NCBI RefSeq assembly: GCF_016587375.1
Contig: NZ_BNJG01000003.1
Span: 1-64,000, forward strand
Origin: Ktedonobacter robiniae
GTDB lineage: Bacteria > Chloroflexota > Ktedonobacteria > Ktedonobacterales > Ktedonobacteraceae
Length of the DNA: 64,000 nucleotides
Direction: 5' to 3'
A model generated the notes under the pieces. The model did not search any database, was not told where the DNA came from, and saw only the letters and a program-made list of their open reading frames with translations. The translations under genes were made by a program, and so were the position numbers. Below, piece after piece: positions 1 through 9,865 of the stretch (positions within the stretch are counted from its first letter, which is position 1; every line of letters begins with the position of its first letter).

Positions 1-2321
1 CTCGCCGAACTCTGGCACCATTGGCAAGAGAACACCCTGGAATTTGCTCGCGAAGGACCCAACCTGGACGAGCAAGCAACGACACCACTCAAGACTCGCT
101 CGACCTTTACCGAACTTGCTGACTTGCCACCACACCTCCAGGAGATCGCGCGACATCGCTATCAATTGATTCGTCCACTCCTTCTGTTATCATCTCGCCA
201 GCGCACCAAAGAGGTGGTCGAAGCACGTATTCAAACATACCTCTCGTCTCTCAATCCGGCCAGTGCTCCACACACGCCTCAGCCACTTGAGCCTGAGGAA
301 CATCAAACCATGCTTGCATCATCCCCTCACCTTGCTCCCTTCTTTGACATCACCCCTCGTACGGTTTCGCGTTGGATTCGTCGCTACCAAGAGAGTCACG
401 AAGACATTCGTAGCCTGGTCCCTTCCTATCATCAACGTGGTCCTCGCCACCACCGCTTCAGTCCTCTTCTTGAACATTTCTTGCAAGAAGCCATCAAAGA
501 AACATATCTGACCAACGTTCGCGCTCCAGTGACGCATGTGATCACAGCCTTTAAGAAACGCATCATTCTTGAGAATGCGACACGACCTGCGGAAGAACAT
601 CTTCTTGCTCCTGGCAACATGACGATCTACCGCTACATTCAGCGGCTTGACGCCTTGGACGTTGACACGGCTCGATTGGGGAAAGCGCATGCCCAGCGCA
701 AGCACCATCAGACCCAACTCGTCCTCTCCACACCCGGCCCAATCAGCGAGCAGAACTCGACTTCGCGCGCCTCGACCTTCTCGTTGTTGATCCCAATGAT
801 CGCCTCCCTATCGGACGGCCAACCATCGCAGCTATCCGCGATAAGTACACCGGCTACCCTCTTGGGTCTTTATCAGTTTCGACCCACCCTCGTATCGTGT
901 GGCCATGGAGTGCATGCTCTATGCCTTTTTGCAAAAGAGCATGTGCAAACACAGTTTCACACCCAACATGCCTACCTGGCCTTTGGCATTCCAGAAGTGC
1001 TCGTCGTCGATAATGGCATGGAACTTGATCGAGATTTAGAGCTCGCGTGCTTGCAGTTGGGCATTGAACTCCAACACATGCCAGTACGCAAACCCTGGTT
1101 TAAAGGCAGTATTGAACGGTGGTTTCGCACGCTCAATACCGATCTCATTCACGTCACGCCTGCACCACCTTCTCTCACTTTCTCGAACGCGGTGACTATC
1201 AATCTCAGCACCATGCCTGTATCACGCTCGACAAACTCTGGGAACTGCTTCATCTCTGGATTGTCGATGTCTATACGCAAGAGGTTCACCGCGGGGTGGG
1301 AGGCCATCCCCGTGGGAAAGGAATACCCGCCAGGCTCTGGGAGCAAGCGCTTGAAGAACACTTTGTTCCACGTCTTCCCCCCAGCCGCAATGACTTACTG
1401 GTCCTGGTCAGCAGAACCGCCACACGCACCATTCATCACTATGGCATCGAATTTGAACAGCTACGCTATCAGGACCCAAGCTGGCCGCACTTCGCAGCAA
1501 GCTTGCACGTGCCAAAACATATCGGTCAACGCACAGCGCCATCGCTCGCCATCGGGAAGACGAGATCAAAGAAGGCATCGTCCACATCAAATACTATCCA
1601 GGAGACCTCTCACGCATCTGGGTCCTTGATCCTTTTTCCAACCGCTACCTCGAAGTGGAAGCCGTGGACAAAGACTATACCCAACAGCTCTCCTTATGGA
1701 AACATCGTGTCATCAAACGCTATGTTCAGGAGGAACTCAAGCGCCAGGTCAATCAGCAGGCTCTTGTGCTCGCCAAAGCGCGCTTGCAGCAATGTATTAC
1801 GGATGAGATACGTCTGACACGCAAGCTTCGCACCCGCCAGAGCATGACACGCTGGTGGAATGAACAAGTGACGACATGGATCAATGCATCAACGCATGCG
1901 GCTGCCGAGACGTTCATCAACACTCCAGTGGACACATCGCAAGACGGAAACAGAGAGGTCACAGAAGAACATGCACCGCTGGAATCTTCTCTTGAAGCCG
2001 AGGCAATGGACCCACATTACCACTCAACCACCACAACACTCGCCGGTGTTGCCGATCTCTCTGCCCTCTCGGGACATACAGGAGCAGGTCTTCCTCCAGC
2101 CTGACCAAAATGGACAAACCCCATTCGAGCCATTCCCGCCTCTTTCGTTCGAAGAGTGTACCCCTTTCGACAAGAAACAGCGTCCACCGCGCAAGTCGAC
2201 CACAGCCCCAAGACACAGGAGAGCGAGACAGGGCCAATCATCGGCCACCGCCCAGGAACCAGAGGAACATATCCCCCCTTACACACAGGTCAGCAGGAAC
2301 ACACAAGTGAACTCCCATTGA
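1..2321 (+). pseudogene. tniA: TniA/TnsB-type DDE transposase, frameshifted, 5' end outside window
   Basis: This is the large transposase subunit of a Tn5053/Tn7-like element, which cuts and joins the transposon ends. Frame 1 is open from base 1, so the start lies upstream of the window. An HTH segment (ITPRTVSRWIRRYQ) at about 355-390 is followed by the RNase-H fold. The first Asp region (ELDFARLDLLVVD, about 738-776) is in a shifted frame. The second Asp (VVDNGMELD, about 1006-1032) and the Glu (KGSIERWF, about 1102-1125) are back in frame 1. The C-terminal Mu-type beta-barrel moves through frame 3 (about 1150-1570), frame 2 (about 1590-2080) and finally frame 3 to a stop at 2319-2321. At least four indels make this copy inactive unless they are sequencing errors. 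tniB and tniQ follow on the same strand. Confidence 0.85.
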
Positions 2322-2431
2322 CTTCCATAACAGAACTCACAACCACCATTACTGAACGGCAACAATCCTTTGGAATTGCCGTTCGTTCCACACACTGGCG
2401 CTCGTAACCGCGCCAAGGAGACGAAGAAACC

Positions 2432-3376
2432 ATGACACAGGATCCTTCACCCACACCCGCATGGCAAACTCTCAGTGATGCTGAACGTTACGCCATCATT
2501 GATCACATCCTCATCATGCATAAAGGATTTACCGCCCTGCTTGCAGAACTCGACTACTGCAATCGCTTCACCCAAAGCAGCTCCACACATAATCCACCCT
2601 GCTTGGCCATTCTTGGCGAGACTGGAGCTGGCAAAACCACCCTGGTCCAGGAATGGTTAGCACGCAACAACAATACGCGCAGCGAAACACCGCAAGGGAG
2701 TATCATCCCCTATCTCTACGTCTCCGTTCCCGCTAAGGCCAGTATTAAAGGCACCGCTGCGGCGTTTCTCTCCACCCTGGGAGATCCCAACCCGGGACGT
2801 GGCACCCAATGGAATATGGTCACTCGCCTGCACATGCTGCTCAAAAGCTGCCAGGTACGCATGATCTTCGTCGATGAGTTCCAGCACATTCTCGACCGAG
2901 ACACCCTCCGCGTCCTCAACGCCGTCACGGATTTCCTCAAAGATATTATCAATCAGAGCAACATCCCGATGATTCTTATCGGGCAAAAAGGGGAAGCAGA
3001 ACCTATCCTTCAGACCAATCCACAACTCAGCCGACGCGTCGGGACACCTCGCTATATGACCCCGTTTCCCTGGGACCGCTCCCAATCCAAAACCACCGCC
3101 GAATTCCGCACGCTTATGGAAAGCATTGATCTCGAACTCCCCCTTGATCCTTCAGGGTTGGGAAGCCTGGACATGGCCTATCGCTTTCACTATGCCACCA
3201 ATGGATATCTCGGCTGGATTATGCATCTGGTTCGCCATGCCGCGCACCTCGCTATCTCCCAGGGCTGCTCCACCCTCAATCGCATCTTATTAGAGCATGC
3301 TTATAACGCCTGCATTGCTGGCACCGTGATGGGCGAGAAAAAAATGAACCCTTTTTCGGTCAAGCGTTTTACCTAA
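2432..3376 (+). CDS. tniB: TniB/TnsC-type AAA+ transposition ATPase
   Basis: This 314-aa AAA+ ATPase should bind target DNA and the TniA transposase and license insertion. Walker A (GETGAGKTT) is at residues 62-70 and Walker B (MIFVDEFQH) at about 144-152. Sensor-type residues (LIGQKGE) and an arginine-rich segment (QLSRRVGT) follow. The length is normal for TniB. It is intact, unlike its neighbours tniA and tniQ. The start ATG at 2432 has a purine-rich stretch (AAGGAGACGAAG) just upstream. It forms a tniA-tniB-tniQ operon. The family assignment is firm. I did not find a Cas12k gene or CRISPR repeat beside it, so RNA guidance is not suggested. Confidence 0.9.
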   Translation: MTQDPSPTPAWQTLSDAERYAIIDHILIMHKGFTALLAELDYCNRFTQSSSTHNPPCLAILGETGAGKTTLVQEWLARNNNTRSETPQGSIIPYLYVSVPAKASIKGTAAAFLSTLGDPNPGRGTQWNMVTRLHMLLKSCQVRMIFVDEFQHILDRDTLRVLNAVTDFLKDIINQSNIPMILIGQKGEAEPILQTNPQLSRRVGTPRYMTPFPWDRSQSKTTAEFRTLMESIDLELPLDPSGLGSLDMAYRFHYATNGYLGWIMHLVRHAAHLAISQGCSTLNRILLEHAYNACIAGTVMGEKKMNPFSVKRFT

Positions 3377-3503
3377 ATGCCCAGGCTTTCCGGCCACAAA
3401 CGCGCCATCTGCGCTCACGACGCCGAGATGGCGCACACCCTGTCACGGACAGTCCGCTCATAGGCTCACACGTGCGCGAGAAAAACAGGAGAGACACGTT
3501 CAC

Positions 3504-4729
3504 ATGCACACCACCACACACAGCATCGCACCACTGCCAGTGCGCGTTCCTCCACAACCCTGGGAAGACCTGCATTCCTTCCTCACCCGTACCGCCAAAC
3601 AGATGCACTACGAACGCGTGAATCAGGTCATTCAACCTGAGATGAGTCATTTCCGCATTGCCTCTTCTCAGGTGTCTCTGCTCGCTGAGCGAGCTGACTA
3701 TCGGTTCCTTTCAGATCTTCTTCTTCTCAGTGAGGAAGCGCTCTACCAGATGACCTTACATCGGTTCTCGGCCCCATTTAAGCACCTCGAATACTTTCCC
3801 GTCATCAAAGTTCCTTCTTGGCGCTCCGGCCTCACTGAGTATCTCAAACCGAAAATAGCCCTCCACCACGATCCTATTGAGCGACCGCGGCTTCAACGAG
3901 ATCTTCACCGCACCTTTTTTCTTCCCAACCAGACCACACAAATCTGCCCTCTCTGCCTCCAGGAGGAGGTCGCCTATGACCGCCTGTACTGGAAAGCCAG
4001 ATACCTGCTGACCTGTCACAAGCATAGGCTGCTGCTCCTGCGACATTGCCCACACTGCTCCAGGCGCATTCCCTCACAACGGCTTGATCCAACCTCCTGT
4101 CCCTATTGCCGACACTCCTATGCTTCCACAGTAACGCTGCGCATCGCACCAGAAGCCATGGGGTTGGTCTCTGGGGATCAGTTGACCTCCGTGCTCTTGG
4201 CGTTCTTCCTCCTCTTGACCATCCATCTATTCCTTTGGAGCTCAATGATCCACGCACCCTCTTACCACCGCAGCAGTATATTGCGCTTCTGCGCGCCTTT
4301 TGTATCAGCCTCCATCGTCTCCAACCCGCTGACGTTCAATCGTTGCTGCCCAACGCGTTCACCGCCTTCCTTCACACCAACCAGCTGTTCCAACGTCCCT
4401 ATCCAGACGCGGTCCCCCCACTCCAAGTCGCCATCACGCACTGGATCTTTAGCGCCTGGCCCGACCATTTCCTCGCCTTTCTCGATGTCCTCGCATGTTG
4501 GTCTCGGAAAACAAAAAAAAAGCATGCCTTTGACAACTTCCCCCACCACTTCCTCCTTGGCGACCTCGCCAAAGACGCCCTCGCCATCGTCTCCCACGCC
4601 TACCAGCAGTATCAACCAACCTATTCGTTGCAAACCCTTGAGCACCGCATCCAAGAACACCTCGACGCCTGCAATACCGCCTCCTCCTCTTCCCATAACA
4701 CCTCAATATGCCTAATGACTATAGGATAA
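3504..4729 (+). pseudogene. tniQ: TniQ/TnsD-type target-selection protein, one frameshift
   Basis: TniQ proteins choose the insertion target for TniA/TniB transposition. The N-terminal half (frame 3 from ATG 3504) has the family opening (VRVPPQPWEDLHSFLTRTA) and a zinc-binding region with CPLC, CHKH and CPHC...CPYC clusters at about 3945-4110. Near 4198 the reading frame must move to frame 2 (SVLL then GVLPPLDHP), which then runs on to a stop at 4727-4729. A single indel therefore splits an otherwise complete protein of roughly 408 residues. The transposon right end begins within 40 bp of the stop. This could be a true pseudogene or one base-calling error. Confidence 0.8.
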
Positions 4730-4765
4730 ACTGGCAGCTGATGACCCAGCAGAGAGCGCAGTCCA

Positions 4766-5082
4766 GGAACCTCAAGGACACTATTTCTGGGATTCCCCAC
4801 AAAACTCCTCTCCTGCACAGACGCCAAGTAGGATCCCACCAATCGTGTCTTTCTTCCCACAATTCCTGTCTTTGGACCCATCTCCCATCGCACTTATCGC
4901 GCGCAAAGAAGCCTATCAGCCGACTCCGCCATCACCAAGCCAGGAACACGCTGGAGGGTAAAGACATGTTTTGTGGGAATTCTGTAGGAAAATGACACAT
5001 GTTGTGGGAAGCAAAGACAGGATTTGTGGGATTTTTCATATGAGGCGAGCTGAGGCAAAGACACTAATTATGAGATCCTACA
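4766..5082 (+). repeat. Right end of the tniABQ transposon, multiple transposase-binding repeats
   Basis: This non-coding block after tniQ contains at least seven copies of a ~20-bp degenerate motif, consensus AAGACAnnnnTTGTGGGA. Several are direct (for example at about 4962, 4985, 5011 and 5057) and others inverted (for example ATCCCACCAATCGTGTCTTT at about 4832). It finishes with CTACA at 5078-5082. Tn7-like elements end 5'-TGT...ACA-3' and carry several TnsB sites per end, so I place the boundary at 5082. The left end lies outside the window, so the target duplication cannot be checked. Confidence 0.75.
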
Positions 5083-5185
5083 GAAACATTTACAGAACAA
5101 ATATGCCGCATGCACAATATATTACATCTGAAATGCCCTTAATACTTTCCAACATTCTTTTGCATTTTTCTCATGGCACCAAGAG

Positions 5186-5241
5186 AGGGATTTTTTCCTT
5201 GAGGTGAGTTGAGCCAAGGACACGAATTTGGGGATTCTACA
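5186..5241 (+). repeat. Second, truncated copy of the same transposon right end
   Basis: The last ~55 bp repeat the terminal part of the end at 4766-5082: a GAGGGATTTTTT stretch, then GAGGTGAGTTGAGCCAAGGA, then a site ending TTCTACA at 5235-5241. It lies 159 bp beyond the first end in the same orientation. It may mark an older insertion of a related element, or an alternative boundary. Confidence 0.6.
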
Positions 5242-5733
5242 AATGGAGATGTTACGGCGAGAAGAATCTCTGCCGTGGGGAAGGAAGTTCAGGCCAACAG
5301 CTCACCCAGGAGATCCATACCATCGACCTCACTCTCTTGCCCGCGCAAGCGACATGCACCAGGCCCGCCGCCAAACGCCCTCCTCCCAACTCCCGGCGTT
5401 CTCGCGCTCACCAGGAGCGCGCCTCGCGCCGTCCTCTCGCACACCATCATGACACCATCTCTGAGACGGACGTCATCTTACGTGAGACGGGCGACAACGC
5501 GCGGTGAGAACCGACACCTGCTCAAAGGGATCACTCCCATTCCATTACAGCATCATGAGGAGCAGCAGCTTTCAAAGCCGCTGCTCCTCATTGCTTCTCC
5601 TCACTCTGCATATGGTGCTCTTACGAAAAGTGGCAACCGGTTACCACTTTTCCATAGCCATGCCGCGCGAGAAAGGGACCATCATCAGAGCCAGGTGAAT
5701 GGTGGCCATCGTGACAAGTATGCCCTTTGTCTT
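5242..5733. other. Non-coding stretch with one strong hairpin
   Basis: I find no convincing gene. The open frames here are proline/arginine-rich and look like GC-driven shadows. A perfect 12-bp inverted repeat (ATGAGGAGCAGC at 5555-5566, GCTGCTCCTCAT at 5580-5591, 13-nt loop) lies 143 bp beyond the stop of the minus-strand gene that ends at 5734. It could be a terminator lacking a U-tract. Confidence 0.4.
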
Positions 5734-6368
5734 TTACGGCATCGACTCATACCTTCTTCCAGTATTTCGAAACATGACCTGCAGGCCATTGACCCTCACC
5801 ACCAGATCCGGATGGCGCGCATCCCCTGAGAAAGTGAGGAGAAGAGGTGCCAGGTCAGCACCAGGACCAACCAGGTGAGGGCCCTGTAGGAGTCGGACAT
5901 GCTGCGAATCGCCGCCGGGCACCTCAAAGATGAACACCTGGCCTCTGAGGTTCAGAGCCGTAAAGTGGGTTGGGACGTGTGGATCCAGTTCATGACCGAC
6001 GATGTGGTCGACGTGCGTCGTTCGCGGATACCCATAGCGCATATCGTCCATGAGCGTGCTACTCCAGGTGACCACCACAGACCCGGCAAGGGCCAGGAGC
6101 AGCGCACACAACATCCCCAGCCCAAGGGGCAGGAGCCAGCTTCCTCCTCGGGACGCTTTCGGCTGTGGCGCGACCTCCCGCACGAATTCTGGCACCTCTT
6201 CGGTTGTGGTGGGACGCCGCGCTCGCGCTTTGGCGAACTGAGAGGCGCGCGCCGTCTGAACCGCTGACGCTTTCCCGGAGAGGTCCTCGCCGAGGACCTC
6301 GGACGGCGACGCACAACAAGGCTGCGTGGCGCGAGACGAGGCTCCTCTCCCTCGATGATTGCAGGCAT
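5734..6368 (-). pseudogene. Single-pass membrane protein of unknown function, frameshifted near its start
   Basis: I do not recognise a function. The best start is ATG at 6368, preceded on the minus strand by an excellent ribosome-binding site (AAAGGAGGG, six bases away). That frame (MPAIIEGEE...) goes off track within a few codons. The informative frame beside it has an Arg/Ala-rich cytoplasmic part, one membrane segment (WLLPLGLGMLCALLLALAGS, about 6070-6130), then an extracytoplasmic beta-rich domain with motifs such as MRYGYPRTTHVDHIVGHE and ending RYESMP. I associate proteins of this shape with Ktedonobacteria, but this is memory only. One indel at about 6350 would restore a protein of about 210 aa. 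Confidence 0.6.
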
Positions 6369-6710
6369 ACTGGTTCCCTCCTTTGATAAGCAAAGCACAA
6401 CAAGGACGAAGAAGAAATAGAGGGACCACCGTCGGGCAGAGGAGAGGGAAGATCGCTCCCTCAGAGAGAAGCATACCTGAACCAGAGGCAAACGCACAAC
6501 CCATTTTTCCACGAAGTTTTCCAGGGGGTGTGCACCAATTGTGCAGAGCTTCGCCAACGTTGGAGACAACAGCAGTCAGGACAGGATGAATATCGACTCA
6601 TCCCGTCTCACGTCCAATCGCATGCAGAGACAGCTATCTCATGCATTTACATATTTTCATCTAGGGCATTGCAAATTGCGGTATTCCATGCTACAGTACA
6701 AGATGAAAAG

Positions 6711-6847
6711 AGGCATTCGTGCGTCGTGCGAATGCCTTCCCCAGGCGTCAAAAACACAGGCGCCATTTTTCACGGGGACATATATATAGCCCCGCAAACA
6801 GACACGCAACTGACGAGAGAAATCATCTGCTTCTCTCGTCAGTTGCG
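6711..6847. repeat. Cluster of three strong palindromes downstream of the resolvase-like gene
   Basis: Three inverted repeats lie within 137 bp. First: AGGCATTCG / CGAATGCCT (6711-6719 / 6729-6737, 9-nt loop). Second: CGGGG...CCCCG around an alternating ATATATAT centre (about 6773-6794, two central mismatches). Third: a perfect 17-bp arm CGCAACTGACGAGAGAA (6805-6821) with its complement at 6831-6847 and a 9-nt loop. None is followed by a U-tract. They lie 344-480 bp past the stop of the tyrosine-recombinase/telomere-resolvase-like gene. Telomere resolvases act on large palindromes, so a substrate role is possible. Ordinary terminators are the simpler reading. Confidence 0.6.
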
Positions 6848-7190
6848 GACCAGACACGGCTGATCAGCACATCACTGATTATGTCGAGCATCCCTTTTGC
6901 TCTTCACCTTTTGAGGCAAGAAGGACAAAGCGTGTAGAGAGCACTGGAATGGTTCTGCCCCCCGTCTCTCCATGCTGCGTGATATTCGACGGCTCTAGAG
7001 TTTCACCGTCCCTTGATTTTTTCGCGATACTCAGGTATACTTTCTAGGTAAGCTTTTTTGAGAGATCCACATTGATCTCTCTTTTTTTGTGCCCTCTTCC
7101 TCACAGCACATCTCATTGTGATCCCATCCATCATCATCCTAGCAACACTCTTCTCCATGTGGACATCGAAATACACACCTCTGGGACGTC
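6848..7190. other. Non-coding stretch, no gene seen
   Basis: This segment lies between the palindrome cluster and the stop of the resolvase-like gene at 7191. It is AT-richer than its surroundings, with a T-rich run near 7080. I see no convincing ORF, tRNA or repeat. Confidence 0.4.
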
Positions 7191-8934
7191 TCACGTTGCG
7201 TGCACATCATCTCCGGCCATGCTCACCCGGTCCTCTTGCAGCGCAACAGCTTTTCCCCAGGGAAACGCCGTCGGCTCCTCCGCGATCGTGATCATCTCCG
7301 TAATCGGTTCGGCCTTCCTATTGTAGGATGGCTTGATGTCCAGTTTGCGATGATGCTCCGCGATCTCTTCATGATAGGCCTCCAGATAGGTATTGATTGC
7401 CTCCTTCCGGCCACCGACCAACTTCTGGATCGAGAGCGTGGTAATAGACCACTGCTCCAACGGACCGTGGGTCTTGTTCCACTGCATCAGGGTATATACC
7501 GCTCGTCGATACCGTTCATGGCCTGCCTCCGGCACTTTCATCCCGACCAGTTTGGACGTGGGGAGCGCCCCGTAGCGCTCACGTTCCCCTCGCCTCGCCT
7601 GGCGGCACAGCTGCCTCGCATCCCGCACTCCGACCTCCAGCAGATACGAGAACAGATCGGGAGCACCGGTCAACGCTATCGCTTCCTGCAGCACCGCTTG
7701 TGTCTCCGCTGACAAATGAAGCTGCTCCAACGACTGCATCGGCCTTCCTTCTGGCAGGAGGACCCCTCCTTGTTGCTCACCGGCGACCATGGCATCATGG
7801 CACCCACACCCTCTTGCTTCTTGATCCTTCTTGCTGGACAGGGGAGACACATCAGTCAGCGCTTCCACTTCTTCCTGTACCAAAGCACTACGGTCTCCTC
7901 CCACCACCCCATCTTTGCTCTCCTCAGAGCGCATCCTCTCCTTGAACACCGAAAGCACTTCCACATCCGGTTCACCCAATCGAATCCCACGCCTCTGGTC
8001 AATCTTCCCGGCACCATCCGCAATCACATAATCAAAATAATGGGCGGCCCTCGCCAACTGATCCCGCCTCTCCGCAGAAGGTGCTTCTCTGATATATCGA
8101 TGCCCTTCGATCGTTGCGAGATAGATGCTCGTTGAGACGGTTGCCGGACAATACCAATACAGCGCCAGGCTCCCATACACTGAGCGATAGAGCACCGTGT
8201 AGACATCGTGCTCCCCTGGAAAGAGGGGCACCCATCGGAGTACATGGCGATAGGCCGCCTCCCGCACCGCTCGTCCATACCTCAGGCTCACATCACGCCT
8301 CGTCAGTCCCTCGCACTCCACAATCCGACGCACACGCTCCACAGCCTCCACCACCAGGGACGCGGGTGCGAACGTCGGGATCTCAACGTGGCTCTCTCGA
8401 AAATCTGATCGATTCGGCGCCCCTTCATACCACACGGAATATTTCGTCTTTACGTGAAATTGCCCTGTCTTCACGATTTCTGCCACGCTTCGCGCCTGTA
8501 TTGATCACCACCCCAAGCACCACCTCTGGCCACGACCTTGCCCGCAACAGCCGTTCTCCACATGCCACTATCGCCTCAGGATCTCGTAAGCGCAGCGGAT
8601 GAGCCACCTTCCTCTGCACATCCTCCTGGCTGGGCAGATTCATGTGCAACCACTCCTCCTGAGAAAAATTGAGATCCTTCAGGGCAATATGCTCCCACTC
8701 ACCCGTTCGTGGATTGAACCACCGATTCTCCGCTGTTAACGGCAATTGCCGCACACGCTGCCGGGTTTGGGTCAGCGCAATCCGTAAGGAGTTTGCCTTC
8801 CTCAGACCGCTTCTCCCTCGCCATGCCGCAACCTCCGCTTCACAGATGACACGAATCTCCTCTTCTTGCGTGCTCCATCTCTCTAACTCCGGAATCAACG
8901 TCCTCCATCGCTCTTCGAGCCACTTCAACGCCAT
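7191..8934 (-). pseudogene. Tyrosine-recombinase protein resembling telomere resolvases (protelomerase), one frameshift
   Basis: Two overlapping minus-strand frames, 8934-8425 and 8486-7191, join at about 8480 (GVVINTGA then RSVAEIVKTGQF) into a protein of about 580 aa. The joined sequence has a tyrosine-recombinase box I (TGARSVAEI), a second-box-like Arg (VLYRSVYGSLALYWY), a GH motif (ATIEGHRYI) and a conserved Tyr region (AHYFDYVIADG). The segment DQRRGIRLGEPDVEVL and the C-terminal part ending KPSYNRKAEPITEMI recall cyanobacterial proteins annotated as protelomerase family. Telomere resolvases cut palindromic sites and seal hairpin ends. Here the gene follows tnsB- and tnsC-like genes 30 bp downstream, in the position where tniQ/tnsD normally sits. 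I do not see an obvious catalytic Lys in the beta-hairpin region. The recombinase fold is a fair inference, the resolvase activity much less certain. Confidence 0.5.
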
Positions 8935-8964
8935 ACCTGTTCCCTTTCTCAGCCCTCTGCTCCC

Positions 8965-9865
8965 TTACCGCAACAATTGCGCACATGCCACATCGACCAG
9001 CTTCATCGTCACCCTCCTCCGCTTATTGATGCGCAACAAATACTCAATTTGAAGCAATACTTGACGCACCGATCGAAAATTTCCTTCCGTCCGCTGAAAA
9101 ATAACACTCGCCAGCCTCCGCATCTATCTCGACTCCAGCCCCCTGGATATACCGCTGCAACAACACGTCCAATTCCTGAGCGTTCAGCCCGGCAAACTCC
9201 AGACGCATCCCCACTCGCGATGCCAGTGGCGCAATACTCCTCACCATCCTCTCCAGTCCTGGTCGCCCCACCAACACCAGTCCCATCTGCCCCCGGTCAA
9301 ACACATCTCGCAACATCTCTAAGCTCACCGGACACAGGCGATTCGCCTCATCCACCATCAGCAAATCGACCTGCCCTGGACGAATATATCCACTTGTTGG
9401 CACATCCTCCCCATCCTTGCCCATGTCCCTGGCTACAGCCATATCAGCCATTTGCTGGATTTCCCACCGCAATAACGCCACATCCTGCTCCGTCCGCTTC
9501 GGCGTCGCGGTCACCTCCGGCGTATAGAATGCCGTTCTTGGCACCACTTCTGCCTCATTCAGATCATCCGGAGACAGCACATGACGGGCTAATCTCGGTT
9601 CAATCACATCCCGCTGGCTGTACCGACGGGCCGCCTGCGTTTTCCCGACTCCTGTCACCCCAGAACAGATCCCGATCGTCCTCGTTTGCCGACTCTATTC
9701 ACACACATCCACAAACATCTGATACGCCTTCGTCACAAGAAAACGCTCGAACACAGCAACAGCACCATCACTTCCACCTCCAACCACCAGATGTTCTCCC
9801 GCAACGAGCTCGTTCCTCTTCTCCAATGGATACTCCTTCTCTCTCCTGCTCTCACTCATGCTCAT
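8965..9865 (-). pseudogene. TnsC-like AAA+ ATPase, in-frame stop plus C-terminal frameshift
   Basis: The start is ATG 9865 or 9859, overlapping the end of the tnsB-like gene. The N-terminal part ends FVTKAYQMFVDVCE-like at a TAG (9695-9697). Reading through that codon in the same frame gives TRTIGICSG and then Walker A (GVTGVGKT, about 9640-9665). Walker B is DLLMVDEANRL (about 9345-9375), followed by a sensor segment (LVLVGRPGLERM). Near 9080 one inserted base hides the natural end, which resumes as RSVRQVLLQIEYLLRINKRR and stops at 8965-8967. Two lesions therefore break a protein of about 300 aa. It lies between the tnsB-like gene and the resolvase-like gene and is probably translationally coupled to both. 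Confidence 0.7.

Noticed and set aside
2432..4729. Cas12k-type CRISPR-associated transposon
   Set aside because: tniABQ are present but no effector gene, CRISPR repeat or tracr-like sequence is seen in the adjacent DNA within the window.
4766..5082. CRISPR array
   Set aside because: The repeats are degenerate, unevenly spaced and occur in both orientations, as transposase-binding sites do; no cas genes nearby.
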